Shown: positions 18,148 through 27,251 of the stretch, piece after piece
How positions within the stretch are numbered: position 1 is the first letter of the stretch
How the letters are laid out: each line of letters opens with the position of its first letter
Origin: Xanthomonas vesicatoria ATCC 35937
GTDB lineage: Bacteria; Pseudomonadota; Gammaproteobacteria; Xanthomonadales; Xanthomonadaceae
Assembly: GCF_001908725.1 (NCBI RefSeq)
Contig: NZ_CP018725.1
Location: forward strand, 4,402,001-4,466,000
Direction: 5' to 3'
DNA: 64,000 nucleotides
Program-made: the position numbers and the translations under genes
Notes under the pieces: model-generated
What the model saw: the letters and a program-made list of their open reading frames with translations, nothing else
The model's database searches: none
What the model was told of the DNA's origin: nothing

Positions 18148-20100
18148 ATGAGCCATGACGCGCAACCGCGCCAGCTCACCTTCCGCGCCGTCGTACTGGC
18201 CATCGTGCTGGCGGTGGTGCTTTCGGCCGCCAACGCCTACCTCGGCCTGTTTGCCGGTCTGACCATTGCCACGGCCATCCCGGCAGCGGTGGTGTCGATG
18301 GGCGTGCTGCGCCTGCTCGGCGGCGGCACCATTCTGGAGAACAACATCGTCCAGACCGGTGCTTCGGCCGGTTCGTCGATCGCCGCCGGGGTGATCTTCA
18401 CCATCCCCGCGTTGGTGATCATGGGCTACTGGCCCGACTTCAAATACTGGTGGGTGCTGGGCATCGCCGGTATGGGTGGGTTGCTTGGCGTGCTGTTCTC
18501 GGTGCCGCTGCGGCGCTCGATGATCGTCGAAGACCCGCTGCCGTTCCCCGAAGGCAAGGCCGCGGCCGAAGTGCTCAAGGCCGGCGAAAACCCAGGCCCG
18601 GGTCTGAAGATCCTGGCCGCCTCCGGTGCCATCGGCGCGCTGGTCAAGCTTGCCGCCGCCAGCGGTTTGCGCGTGATCCCGGACACCTGGGCACAGGCCA
18701 CCTACCTGGGCAGCAGCCGGCTAGTGGGCTATATCGGCACCAACCTGTCGCCAGCGCTGCTGGGCGTGGGCTACATCGTCGGCTTGAACGTCGGCATCGT
18801 GGTGTTGTCAGGTTCCATCCTGTCCTGGCACATCGCCATCCCGCTGTATCAGCAGTTCTTCATGGGCTCGGACCCGGCGCTGGCACAGAGCCTGGTCGAT
18901 GCGCCGGCGGCCGATGCGGCATTCGGCATCTGGGGCGCCAAGATCCGTTACCTGGGCGTCGGCGCGATGCTGATCGGCGGCGTATGGACCTTGTTCTCGC
19001 TGCGCAAATCGCTGTTTTCCGGCGTCAAGAGCGGCTTTGCCGCCGCGCGCAAGAGCGGTGGTGGCGTGGTCGCCGAAACCGAGCGCGATCTGCCGATGAA
19101 GTGGATGCTGGTGGCGCTGGTGCTGTGCACCTTGCCGCTGCTTGCCCTGTATCAAGCCATCGTGCAGCAGTGGCATGTGTCGATCCCGATGACCATCATC
19201 ATGATCGTGGCCGGCTTTCTGTTCGTGTCGGTGTCCGGCTATCTGGCCGGGTTGATCGGCTCGTCCAACAACCCGGTGTCGGGCATCACCATCTCCACCA
19301 TCCTGTTCGCCTCGGCGGTGCTGGTGCTGTTGCTGGGTAAGGACGGTCTGGTGCCAGTGGGTATCGGTGCCGCACCGCTGGGCGCGGTGGCGGCCATCAT
19401 GATCGGCGCGGTGGTGTGCTGTGCGGCGGCGGTGGGCGGCGACAACCTGCAGGATCTTAAAACGGGTTACCTAGTGGGCGCCACACCTTGGAAGCAGCAG
19501 TTTATGCTGGCTATCGGTGCTTTCTCGTGCGCTCTGATCATGGCGCCGGTGCTTAATTTACTTGCAGCAGCCTATGGTATCGGCTCAAAGACATTGCCCG
19601 CACCTCAGGCAATGCTGATGGCATCGGTGGCAAAAGGGCTCTTTGGAGGTCAGCTGCCGTGGGCCATTATCGCCATCGGTGCTGGTGTGGGCGCGGCGAT
19701 CATCGCGGTAGATGAGTGGTTGAAAAGAACCGGAAAGCGCTTCCGCGTGCCGGTACTGGCTGCAGCGATCGGAATCTATTTGCCATTGGAACTGATGGTG
19801 CCGATCTTCCTTGGTGGCTTGATCGCGCATCTGGTGGAACGGTTTCACAAGATTGGCGGGGACGACGAGGAAGGCCGCGACCGCGTTCATCGCCCGGGCG
19901 TGCTGTTTGCTGCCGGACTGATTACTGGCGAGGCCCTGATGGGTATTGGCATTGCGCTGCCGATTGTGATCACGAACAACAAGGACGTGCTTGCGTTGCC
20001 TGAAGGTTTTCATCTCAATCAATGGATCGGCCTGGTCATTCTCGCCCTGGTCGGCTGGCTGCTGTACCGCGTCGGCAAGCGCGGCGAACAGGCGGCCTGA
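18148..20100 (+). CDS. OPT family oligopeptide/metal-chelate transporter
   Basis: 650-residue inner-membrane protein with about 14-16 hydrophobic segments, importing oligopeptides or metal-siderophore/nicotianamine-like complexes. Family marks include NAYLGLFAGLTIATAIPAAV near the N-terminus, ENNIVQTGASAGSSIAAG, FPEGKAAAEVLKAGE, VGGDNLQDLKTGYLVGATPW and a short soluble loop FHKIGGDDEEGRDR near the C-terminus. Start ATG 18148 is preferred over ATG 18127; AGGGGAA lies a few bases before it. From about 19455 to 20030 the codons change to many A/T-ending ones (CTT AAA ACG GGT, TTA CTT GCA) although the protein remains normal, suggesting an imported allele segment. A hairpin follows at 20114-20138. 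Confidence 0.93.
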   Translation: MSHDAQPRQLTFRAVVLAIVLAVVLSAANAYLGLFAGLTIATAIPAAVVSMGVLRLLGGGTILENNIVQTGASAGSSIAAGVIFTIPALVIMGYWPDFKYWWVLGIAGMGGLLGVLFSVPLRRSMIVEDPLPFPEGKAAAEVLKAGENPGPGLKILAASGAIGALVKLAAASGLRVIPDTWAQATYLGSSRLVGYIGTNLSPALLGVGYIVGLNVGIVVLSGSILSWHIAIPLYQQFFMGSDPALAQSLVDAPAADAAFGIWGAKIRYLGVGAMLIGGVWTLFSLRKSLFSGVKSGFAAARKSGGGVVAETERDLPMKWMLVALVLCTLPLLALYQAIVQQWHVSIPMTIIMIVAGFLFVSVSGYLAGLIGSSNNPVSGITISTILFASAVLVLLLGKDGLVPVGIGAAPLGAVAAIMIGAVVCCAAAVGGDNLQDLKTGYLVGATPWKQQFMLAIGAFSCALIMAPVLNLLAAAYGIGSKTLPAPQAMLMASVAKGLFGGQLPWAIIAIGAGVGAAIIAVDEWLKRTGKRFRVPVLAAAIGIYLPLELMVPIFLGGLIAHLVERFHKIGGDDEEGRDRVHRPGVLFAAGLITGEALMGIGIALPIVITNNKDVLALPEGFHLNQWIGLVILALVGWLLYRVGKRGEQAA

Positions 20101-20113
20101 GCCTGCGACACAT

Positions 20114-20138
20114 ACGGCGCATGCGATGCATGCGCCGT
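20114..20138 (+). terminator. Hairpin after the OPT gene
   Basis: Perfect 11-bp stem ACGGCGCATGC/GCATGCGCCGT with a 3-nt loop, starting 14 bp after the stop codon. No T-tract follows; it may be a terminator or a 3'-end stabiliser. Confidence 0.5.
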
Positions 20139-20632
20139 CCCGGCAGGCGTGCAAGGTGACCTGCCCGCAGCGCGTGCCGCTGCCACCTGCACCATCACCG
20201 CGCACCGCCGCCGCAGACCCCATCGGCCGTCCCTGACGGAACTTCTTGGTCTGCAGCCCGTCTTTGCGCCGGCTTTATGCCAGGTCCAGCCGTGATGCAT
20301 AGCGCCTTTATGCCGTCGCTTCGTATCGTTCCGTCTCCCGCACGGATGATGCGCTACGGCTGCTGCATGCCTCGATCGACACCGCTGATCTTCGCGCCAT
20401 AGGCCATCGCGCCGCCGCTGCTGCCGACAAAAACGTTAGACCAATCACAGTACGCCGCCTCCAAAGCGCGGTTATGGCCGCTTTTTGCCTGACGAACTCG
20501 ACAGTTCGATAGGACCAAGCGGACGCTGCCATTCCGGCATCGTGCAGTCGATCCGCCTCTCCACGTGCACCCCCACCCACTCACTGCTGGTGTCGTGTCA
20601 TCGATCCAGCGCTTTGCCATGGAGCTACTGCA
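20139..20632. other. Intergenic region between OPT and MetA-type transporter genes
   Basis: About 490 bp. Minus-strand open frames (20308-20580, 20354-20620) show no domain or start signal. No repeat or regulatory motif recognised. Confidence 0.45.
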
Positions 20633-21478
20633 ATGCTGACTGTTATTCCCCGTTCCTCATCCCGCCCAGCGCGCACTCCGCTGCTGACCATCGCCATGGC
20701 CGGCGTGCTGTGCGGGCTGGCCGTTCAAGCGCAGGCGCAAGACGCCACCGAAGCGGCCCTATGCACCGATCGGCCGACCAAGTCCAATTCCACCTGTACC
20801 GTGCCGACCGGTGCCTGGCAGCTGGAAACCGACATCGGCAGCTACACCCGCGACAGCCAGCCCGGCACGCGCGTCGAAACCTCGGTGTTCACCAATCCCA
20901 CGCTCAAGTACGGCGTCAGTGACCGCATCGATCTACAGCTCAATTGGGCGCCGCAACTGCAGGTCAAGACCACCGATCGCGCCACCGGTGCACGCAGCAG
21001 CCTGAGCGGGGGCGGCGACATCTATCTGCGCATGAAGGCGCGGTTCTACGAGAGCGAGACCGCCACCGTCGCGGTGCTGCCGTTCGTCAAGGCGCCCACC
21101 GCGCGCACCGGTCTGGGCAACGACGAGTGGGAAGGCGGCATCGCTTTGCCGATCAACTTCGCTTTGCCCAACGCCTTCTCGTTGACCTTCGGCCCGGAGC
21201 TCGACTGGCTGGCCGACAGCGATGGCAGCGGTAATCACGTCGCGGTGATCAATGCGATCAACCTGGCCCGCCCGCTGACGCCGAAGCTGTCGATGGCGGT
21301 GGAAGTGTGGTCCTCGATCAACCGTGACCCTGCCGACACCATCGAGCAGTATTCGGCCGACATCGCCGCGGCGTATCTGATCAACCCGCTGTTGCAGCTG
21401 GACGTGGGTGCCAACTTCGGCCTCAACGACCGCACCCCGGATGCGCAGGTGTATGTGGGGATGTCGCACCGCTTCTGA
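20633..21478 (+). CDS. Outer-membrane transporter of the phenol-degradation MetA family
   Basis: 281-residue predicted outer-membrane beta-barrel (Phenol_MetA_deg family, usually annotated simply as transporter). A signal peptide runs to AQAQA (residues about 31-36). The mature part starts with CTDRPTKSNSTCTVPTGAWQ, has alternating amphipathic strands, and ends with a terminal aromatic (SHRF), typical for BAM-dependent insertion. GGAG lies 8 nt before ATG 20633. The cargo is unknown; members are linked to aromatic or hydrophobic compound uptake, but nothing in the neighbourhood names a substrate. Confidence 0.85.
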   Translation: MLTVIPRSSSRPARTPLLTIAMAGVLCGLAVQAQAQDATEAALCTDRPTKSNSTCTVPTGAWQLETDIGSYTRDSQPGTRVETSVFTNPTLKYGVSDRIDLQLNWAPQLQVKTTDRATGARSSLSGGGDIYLRMKARFYESETATVAVLPFVKAPTARTGLGNDEWEGGIALPINFALPNAFSLTFGPELDWLADSDGSGNHVAVINAINLARPLTPKLSMAVEVWSSINRDPADTIEQYSADIAAAYLINPLLQLDVGANFGLNDRTPDAQVYVGMSHRF

Positions 21479-22067
21479 TGCGTGTAATAGGCCGGGGCGG
21501 GGTGCGCTGCTGGTACGTGCACACTGCTTGAGAAGGATGGCCGATGTGACGAGGCGGCAGCTCGACTGGCGCCTCGTCACATCGGTAGGCGGTACGCCGG
21601 GCATTGCAGATGTTTGAGACTTCGCCAATCAGCTGGCCTCGGGCGAGCTGGATCTGGAACGCCCGATGGTGCATCGCTGCAGCGTCACCAAGCACCACGC
21701 CCGTGGCCATGCGCAATGCGCCAACGCGTCCAACGCCGTGCTGGTGCGACCGCAGGGGAAGCCTTTCTCCGCGTAGCGGATACTGTCGCAATCACGTGTT
21801 CAACGCAGCCTGTCCAACGCTGCGCCTACGCGCCATGCGCGCCTGGCCGGCGATCAGCTTGCTAGCCGCATGGACCCTGCCGCCACGTGCGACGGCCATG
21901 CGCGTTCGACAACACGCGCCTTGGCGGTCTGGTCGCCGTGCCGATGCGTGCGATTCCATGCATGCGGCCACGCCCACGCGACCGCGCAGGCAGACGCAAG
22001 CGCAAGTCTTTGCGCGTGCGCCGCAGCAACGCCTACCATCGACGTTTTGCCGTTGCAGGAACTCTCG
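21479..22067. other. Intergenic region with long inverted repeat, upstream of the S9 peptidase
   Basis: About 590 bp. The only clear structure is the 16-bp-arm inverted repeat at 21541-21585. Long open frames continue from the S9 gene upstream (to 21870) but have no start signal and lie before its signal peptide. Confidence 0.5.
21541..21585. repeat. Long perfect inverted repeat
   Basis: CCGATGTGACGAGGCG (21541-21556) and CGCCTCGTCACATCGG (21570-21585) are perfect 16-bp arms around a 13-nt loop in which CAG and CTG can pair further. It starts 62 bp after the transporter stop. No T-tract follows; it could be a terminator, an mRNA-stabilising element or one copy of a dispersed palindrome. Confidence 0.75.
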
Positions 22068-24203
22068 ATGAAGCTGCGTCACGCCGTATTGCCCTTGTGT
22101 TTGCTGGCCGCCTTGCCAAGCCTTGCCGCCGCGCGCGGTTTCGATGTGCGCGACATGGTGGCGCTGGACCGGGTGTCTTCGCCCACGCTCAGCCCCGATG
22201 GCAGCGTGGTGCTGTTCGCCAAGCGCCAGGCCAAGACCGCCAATGGCAAACCGGCCACCAGCCTGTGGGTGCGCAACCTGCGCACCCGCGATTTGTCGCC
22301 GCCCAAGCGGCTCACCCCCGAAGGCTGGAACGTCAACAGTCCGGCGCTGTCGCCCGATGGCAAGACGGTGTACTTCCTCAGCAGCAAGTCCGGGAGCCAG
22401 CAGCTGTATGCGCAAGCGCTGGCCGGCGGCACCCCGCAACAGCTCACCGCGTTCGCGGTGGACGTGGACAGCTACAAGCTTTCCCCGGACGGCAAGCGCA
22501 TCGCCTTCAGTGCGGGCGTGTTTCAGGACTGCGGGTCTGACCTGGATTGCACCAAGAAAAAGCTCGCCAGCGTCAAGAATGCCAAGGCCAGCGGCGTGGT
22601 GTACAACCAACTGTTCGTGCGCCATTGGGACACCTGGAACGATGGCCGTCGCAACACCTTGTTCGTCTCCGAGCTGCCTGCAAGCGGCGCCAAGCCGGTG
22701 GTCGGCGCCTCGGCGATCAGCGCCACGTTGGCCGGCGATGCGCCATCCAAGCCATTCGGTGGCAACGACGACTACACCTGGTCGCCCGACGGCGCCAGCG
22801 TGGTGGCCAGCGTGCGCATTCCGCAGCCGCATGGCCCGGAGGCCGGCAAGGCTGCCAAGTCTGCCGCCAAGCCCACTGGCAACGACGAGCCGTGGCAGAC
22901 CAACTTCGACCTGTATCGCCTGGATGCGGCCGGCGAGTCCGCGCCGGTCAATCTCACTGCGGCCAACCCGGCATGGGACGCCGGCCCGGTGTTCAGTGCC
23001 GACGGCAGAACGCTGTACTACCGCGCAATGAAGCGCCCCGGCTTCGAGGCCGACCGCTTCGGCGTGATGGCGATGGACGTGGCCAGCGGCAAGACGCGCG
23101 AGATCGCGCCGAAGTGGGATCGCTCGGCCGACAGCATCCAGGTATCGGCCAACGGCGACTCCCTGTACGTGCCGGCACAGGAAATGGGTCAGCATCCACT
23201 GTTCGAAATTAAGATCGCCGATGGCAGCGTGTCTCAGATCGTTGGTGGCAACAGCGTTGCCGAATTCGACGTAAAAGGCGGCACATTGGCGGTCATGACC
23301 AATTCGCTGAAGACAGGCAATCAGCTGTTTACGGCACCTATCGGCGCAAACGATGGGGGCGCGCACGCGATGCGCGCTATCACTCAAAGTGCCGAGGAGC
23401 AGCTTCCGGACGTGCAATTCGGCGACTACGAGCAGTTCCAGTTCAAGGGCTGGAACAACGACACCGTGCACGGCTACGTGGTCAAGCCGTACAACTACCA
23501 AGAAGGCAAGACCTACCCGGTGGCGTTCCTGATCCACGGCGGCCCGCAGGGCAGCTTCGGCAACGGCTGGAGCAACCGCTGGAATCCGCAGACCTACGCC
23601 GGCCAGGGCTATGCGGTGGTGATGATCGACTTCCACGGCTCCACTGGTTACGGCCAGGACTTCACCGATGCGATCAGCCAGCATTGGGGCGACCGCCCGC
23701 TGGAAGACCTGCAAAAGGGCTGGGCTGCCGCGCAGAAACAATACGGCTTCCTCAACGGCGACAAGGCCTGTGCGCTGGGCGCCAGCTACGGCGGCTACAT
23801 GGTGTACTGGATGGCCGGCAACTGGAATCAACCCTGGAAGTGCCTGGTCGACCACGACGGCGTGTTCGACAACCGCACCATGGGCTACGCCACCGAAGAG
23901 TTGTGGTTTTCCGAGTGGGAAAACGGCGGCACCCCATGGCAGAACCCGGCCGGCTACGAGAAGTTCAATCCAGTGCTGCACGTAGACAAGTGGAAGGTGC
24001 CGATGCTGGTCATCCACGGCCAGCAGGATTTCCGCATCCCGGTCGAGCAGGGCCTGGCCGCATTCACCGCGCTGCAGCGCAAGGGCATCGACTCCAAGTT
24101 CCTGTATTTCCCGGACGAGAACCATTGGGTACTCAAGCCGGACAACAGCATCCTGTGGCATGACACCGTCAATGGCTGGTTGAAGCAGCACATCGGCCAG
24201 TAA
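22068..24203 (+). CDS. S9 family (prolyl oligopeptidase-type) peptidase, exported
   Basis: 711-residue serine peptidase, likely periplasmic, cleaving peptides after proline or similar residues (dipeptidyl-peptidase/acyl-aminoacyl-peptidase group). Signal peptide MKLRHAVLPLCLLAALPSLAAA; an N-terminal beta-propeller of PDG-type repeats (SPDGSVVLF, SPDGKTVYF, SPDGKRIAF); then an alpha/beta-hydrolase domain with Ser573 in GASYGGY, Asp654 (GQQD) and His686 (DENHW). Start ATG 22068 follows AGGA. Between about 23200 and 23405 the codon use turns A/T-richer than the rest, another possible recombined segment. A 12-bp hairpin follows the stop. Confidence 0.93.
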   Translation: MKLRHAVLPLCLLAALPSLAAARGFDVRDMVALDRVSSPTLSPDGSVVLFAKRQAKTANGKPATSLWVRNLRTRDLSPPKRLTPEGWNVNSPALSPDGKTVYFLSSKSGSQQLYAQALAGGTPQQLTAFAVDVDSYKLSPDGKRIAFSAGVFQDCGSDLDCTKKKLASVKNAKASGVVYNQLFVRHWDTWNDGRRNTLFVSELPASGAKPVVGASAISATLAGDAPSKPFGGNDDYTWSPDGASVVASVRIPQPHGPEAGKAAKSAAKPTGNDEPWQTNFDLYRLDAAGESAPVNLTAANPAWDAGPVFSADGRTLYYRAMKRPGFEADRFGVMAMDVASGKTREIAPKWDRSADSIQVSANGDSLYVPAQEMGQHPLFEIKIADGSVSQIVGGNSVAEFDVKGGTLAVMTNSLKTGNQLFTAPIGANDGGAHAMRAITQSAEEQLPDVQFGDYEQFQFKGWNNDTVHGYVVKPYNYQEGKTYPVAFLIHGGPQGSFGNGWSNRWNPQTYAGQGYAVVMIDFHGSTGYGQDFTDAISQHWGDRPLEDLQKGWAAAQKQYGFLNGDKACALGASYGGYMVYWMAGNWNQPWKCLVDHDGVFDNRTMGYATEELWFSEWENGGTPWQNPAGYEKFNPVLHVDKWKVPMLVIHGQQDFRIPVEQGLAAFTALQRKGIDSKFLYFPDENHWVLKPDNSILWHDTVNGWLKQHIGQ

Positions 24204-24211
24204 TGCGTCGG

Positions 24212-24248
24212 CGCACTGCCACGTCGCAAGCAGCGGCGTGGCAGTGCG
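24212..24248 (+). terminator. Hairpin after the S9 peptidase gene
   Basis: 12-bp perfect stem CGCACTGCCACG/CGTGGCAGTGCG with a 13-nt loop, 9 bp after the stop. No T-tract; also lies downstream of the convergent unknown gene ending at 24386. Confidence 0.5.
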
Positions 24249-24385
24249 GTGCCTCCGCAAGGCAAACACATCACATGATGGCTACAGGAACGTGCGGCCA
24301 CTAGCATGTCTGATGGATGGGCAGCGGTGCTTGCCCCTTCTCTCGAGCGGTCGGCGCGCTGGCTTCCTTGTGCGGCCGCGGGTAG

Positions 24386-24781
24386 TTAGCTTGCGCGTTG
24401 CGCCAGATGCCGCTCCACGATGTCCTGAATTTCAGCCACTGCGATGCCATACGAGCCTGCTTGCCCGGCATCAAATGCAGTTTTCCATTGGATGTAGCCA
24501 GGTAGGTACGTCTCGCCGACCTCATCGTTGCCGATCAAGACCGCCTCGCTGCGCTCCAATGTTTGCGCAATCAGCGGAACGTGCGGCAGGGTGCGCAGGA
24601 TGTTGTCTTCTCCGCCTGCCCTGCGAATGCGCACCTCACGCATAGTGGTATGCAGGATCTGTCCACCAAGTGGATGGGTGTCTATGCGGTTGATCAGCAA
24701 CAGCGGAATCTCCTCTGCATGTCTGCCACGACAGCGCCAGAGTTGGCCAATTGCATAGAGTGAGGAAGGGGCTTGGGTCAT
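24386..24781 (-). CDS. Protein of unknown function (131 residues)
   Basis: I do not recognise this protein. From ATG 24781 it reads MTQAPSSLYAIGQLWRCRGR, is soluble, moderately acidic at the end (YGIAVAEIQDIVERHLAQ), and has no signal or membrane segment. A frame reaching 24991 exists, but its N-terminal part is Arg/Cys-rich and unlike coding sequence. It is convergent with the S9 peptidase and has less GC-biased codons than neighbours. Size and composition would suit a small immunity-like or regulatory protein, but that is speculation. Confidence 0.55.
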   Translation of the reverse strand: MTQAPSSLYAIGQLWRCRGRHAEEIPLLLINRIDTHPLGGQILHTTMREVRIRRAGGEDNILRTLPHVPLIAQTLERSEAVLIGNDEVGETYLPGYIQWKTAFDAGQAGSYGIAVAEIQDIVERHLAQRAS

Positions 24782-25045
24782 GGGGCACGTCCGACACAAA
24801 CCTCTATGAGGCAACCGCGCGCAGAATGCCGCGAAAACGGCTGCTCTGTAGCGCTCGCTCAAGTGGCGCGACGCGCTGCCGATACAGCTGCAGTCGAGTG
24901 CGCTTGCGGCTCCCCCCCTTGGTAACCGGCGATGAAATGGCGGCTGGTCGCGCGCGGGCACCATCGCCCTGTCGTCATGTCGGCATGTCAAAATAGCGCT
25001 TCTTTAACTTTCCCACTCCCTGCCAGGATCGCAAGGATCTTTCGC

Positions 25046-25522
25046 ATGCGCACGTTCGTTCGCCCCGCTTTCCTTGGGCTCGCCCTGATCTTCAGCCCTG
25101 CCTGGAGCGCTGCACCGCGGCCGACGGCGGCGGTGCCTGCACACGCGCCGGTGTCTGGCGCTGCCAGCCCGACAGACGCCGCCAGTAGCGAGCTGCTGGT
25201 GCCGTTGCCGGCGACGCTCAAGCAGGGTATGAACTACCGCGCGTTCTCGCAGGCCATTGCCGAGCAGGGCTGGCAGCCCGTAGATCCGCTGGCGGCAGAT
25301 AGTTGCATGGCTGCGGGCGATTGCGAAATCGAATTTGTGGCGCCTCGTGCCGGCGCGCGTCTACGCGTGCAGGTGGGCTCACACTCGGGTGCGGCAGTGG
25401 TGCAGAACTGGACTGCGAAGCGGGCGCCGGCCGATCGCATGGGCGCCACCAGCGCGTCCATCGATGCCCCGAAGGACGCCCCGGCCGCGATCAGCGGTGC
25501 TGTGGCCGAACAGCCGCGCTGA
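25046..25522 (+). CDS. Exported protein of unknown function (158 residues)
   Basis: Signal peptide MRTFVRPAFLGLALIFSPAWSA, an Ala/Pro/Ser-rich linker (about 23-55), then a compact region with TLKQGMNYRAFSQAIAEQGW and two cysteines in DSCMAAGDCEIEFV that could form a disulfide. The YxxFxxxxxxxGWxP pattern resembles small periplasmic proteins of unknown role. Start ATG 25046 follows AAGGA; the frame upstream to 24932 is not preceded by a signal. Monocistronic. Confidence 0.7.
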   Translation: MRTFVRPAFLGLALIFSPAWSAAPRPTAAVPAHAPVSGAASPTDAASSELLVPLPATLKQGMNYRAFSQAIAEQGWQPVDPLAADSCMAAGDCEIEFVAPRAGARLRVQVGSHSGAAVVQNWTAKRAPADRMGATSASIDAPKDAPAAISGAVAEQPR

Positions 25523-25651
25523 GCGCCTGCCAGCGATAGGTGCGGCGTATCATCGCGCTGCGCACCGGCGGTGTATGCGGGCGTCGGTGCGTCTTTCGCA
25601 TCGCTTCGCCTCTCCTGGCCCGAGTCCCCCGTACCGCATGAATCCTCTTGC

Positions 25652-26383
25652 ATGAAGAGCATCGATCCTGCCGACCTGGAAGCGTTGTTCGATGCCGTGC
25701 CGGACGTGTTGTTCTTCGTCAAGGACCGCGAGGGTCGCTATACCCACGTCAACCAGACCATGCTGCGGCGCCTGGGCCTGAAGTCGCGCAAGGAGTTGAT
25801 CGGCAAGCGCGTCGCCGAGGTCTATCCCAGCGGTCTGGGCGCCAACTACGCCAATCAGGATGAGCAGGTGCTCGCTGGCGAGGTGATCGATAACCTGCTC
25901 GAACTGCATTTGTTCGCCAATCGCGAACCGGGTTGGTGCCTCACCTGCAAGCGCCCGCTGCTGGTCGACGGCAAGGTGCAGGGCATCATCGGCATCTCGC
26001 GCGATCTCGGTCCGCAGGACGGGCACGAATCGCAGTACGAAAAACTCAGGCTTGCGTTGGCCTACCTCAACGCCAACTACGCGCAAAACGTGCGCATGCA
26101 GGCATTGGTGGAGATCACCGGGTTTTCGATGTCCAAGCTGCAACGCTCGTTCCGCAAGGTGTTCCAGCTCACCCCGCAGCAGGTGCTGGCCAAGTTGCGT
26201 TTGCAGATGGCCATGCATCTGCTGCACGGAAACAAGAGCCTGACCGAAATTGGCCATGCCTGCGGTTTCAGCGATCAAAGCGCCTTTGCGCGGCAATTCA
26301 AGCTGGCGGTAGGCATGACGCCACGCGAGTACCGCGCGCTGGCGAATGCGCAGCAGCACATGCCGCTGCCTGCGATCGAATGA
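25652..26383 (+). CDS. PAS-domain AraC family transcriptional regulator
   Basis: 243-residue regulator. The N-terminal PAS domain (about 8-120: FDAVPDVLFFVKDREGRYTHVN, LGLKSRKELIGKRVAEVYP, VDGKVQGIIGISRDL) would sense a small ligand or redox state. The C-terminal AraC double helix-turn-helix (about 135-230) includes FSMSKLQRSFRKVFQLTP and IGHACGFSDQSAFARQFKLAVGMTP. ATG 25652 begins the PAS part; upstream frame is unsupported. The stop overlaps an ATG of the immunity-type gene downstream as ATGA, though that gene more likely starts at 26440. Targets are unknown. Confidence 0.9.
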   Translation: MKSIDPADLEALFDAVPDVLFFVKDREGRYTHVNQTMLRRLGLKSRKELIGKRVAEVYPSGLGANYANQDEQVLAGEVIDNLLELHLFANREPGWCLTCKRPLLVDGKVQGIIGISRDLGPQDGHESQYEKLRLALAYLNANYAQNVRMQALVEITGFSMSKLQRSFRKVFQLTPQQVLAKLRLQMAMHLLHGNKSLTEIGHACGFSDQSAFARQFKLAVGMTPREYRALANAQQHMPLPAIE

Positions 26384-26439
26384 CAGCCGCGCCATCGCAC
26401 GCCTATGTTTGGCCGTTTTTAGTCCCTGTCGAGGAAAAG

Positions 26440-26973
26440 ATGAGGCAGCTGCAATGGATTGAATCAGCTGGCGGGCCACTTGTTCTGATGCATGCGGCGT
26501 GTTTGCCCGGCTGGTCAGGAACTGCCCCGGCTCTATCAAATAGCGGCACAACCGACTACGCGCGTGCGTGCTGGATCGATGACGACATGGGTCTGGTGGC
26601 GACCGCCTCCGGGTGCGCGCTGGTGTTGGGCGATGAGCCTGATCGGACAGCGCTGATCGAACGCGATGAGGCCGTGTTCATTGTCCGATGGCGCTGGGCG
26701 CCGTCGGAAGATGCCTTGCTATCAGCGTTGCACAGTGCATTGCCCACGCTTGAATTCGTAACGTCAGGTGTTTTTTCGACGCGCGCTGGCGTACACCTTC
26801 TCTTCGATTCGGCAGTGCCTGGTGCGCATGTAGATGCGAACAGGTCTGAATCGTTGGTTGTCACCCTGGCGATGCCGCGGCTTTCACTCGCAAGCGCGGT
26901 CTTTAAGCCATCTTCGAAGATCTGCGCTCTGATTCATCGCCTCGCGCCCGATGGTGCTGATGCATCTGGCTAA
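26440..26973 (+). CDS. Imm21-like immunity protein, no toxin nearby
   Basis: 177-residue protein resembling the Imm21 family of polymorphic-toxin immunity proteins: WIESAGGPLVLM near the N-terminus, a TTDYARACWID segment, CALVLGDEPDRT and FIVRWRWA. Such proteins bind and neutralise a cognate nuclease-type or other toxin in the cytoplasm. ATG 26440 follows GAGG by 5 nt; an earlier ATG at 26380 overlaps the AraC stop. No toxin or secretion gene adjoins, so it looks like an orphan defence against toxins from relatives (inference). Family call rests on pattern recall, not a search. Confidence 0.68.
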   Translation: MRQLQWIESAGGPLVLMHAACLPGWSGTAPALSNSGTTDYARACWIDDDMGLVATASGCALVLGDEPDRTALIERDEAVFIVRWRWAPSEDALLSALHSALPTLEFVTSGVFSTRAGVHLLFDSAVPGAHVDANRSESLVVTLAMPRLSLASAVFKPSSKICALIHRLAPDGADASG

Positions 26974-27195
26974 GGTCGTTCGGGACGCTTCCCGTGACTG
27001 ATAATTTCTGATCTTTCTTGGGTTAGGGGGGGGGCGCACGTCCAATCAAAGACCCATCTCCACGCAGTCAAGCGAGATGCCTGACGGTTGGGCATTGCAT
27101 CGAAATGCATCGCAACTTAGAGCTGCTGTTATCGGCATTGGAAAACCGCTACCACCGAGCGGAAGAGCAGCGATGCCTATCGGTATTGCACCTAG

Positions 27196-27228
27196 GGCGC
27201 GAGCGACGTCACTAACGTCGCTCGCGCC
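27196..27228 (-). terminator. Hairpin after katE
   Basis: 14-bp perfect stem GGCGCGAGCGACGT/ACGTCGCTCGCGCC with loop CACTA, 24 bp after the katE stop. A very strong hairpin without a clear U-run; may terminate katE and the opposite Imm21 transcript. Confidence 0.6.
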
Positions 27229-27251
27229 TGGAGTTGTTTGCGCTAATGCGG

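Noticed and set aside
17737..18148. Frames of about 100-124 codons on both strands before the OPT gene
   Set aside because: No recognisable domain or start; probably promoter and spacer DNA.
20354..20620. 88-codon minus-strand frame upstream of the MetA-type transporter
   Set aside because: No similarity recalled and no ribosome-binding site; overlaps another open frame of equal quality.
21792..24269. 825-codon minus-strand frame opposite the S9 peptidase
   Set aside because: Mirror of third-position GC bias; no domain, no ribosome site, and the plus strand has signal peptide and catalytic triad.
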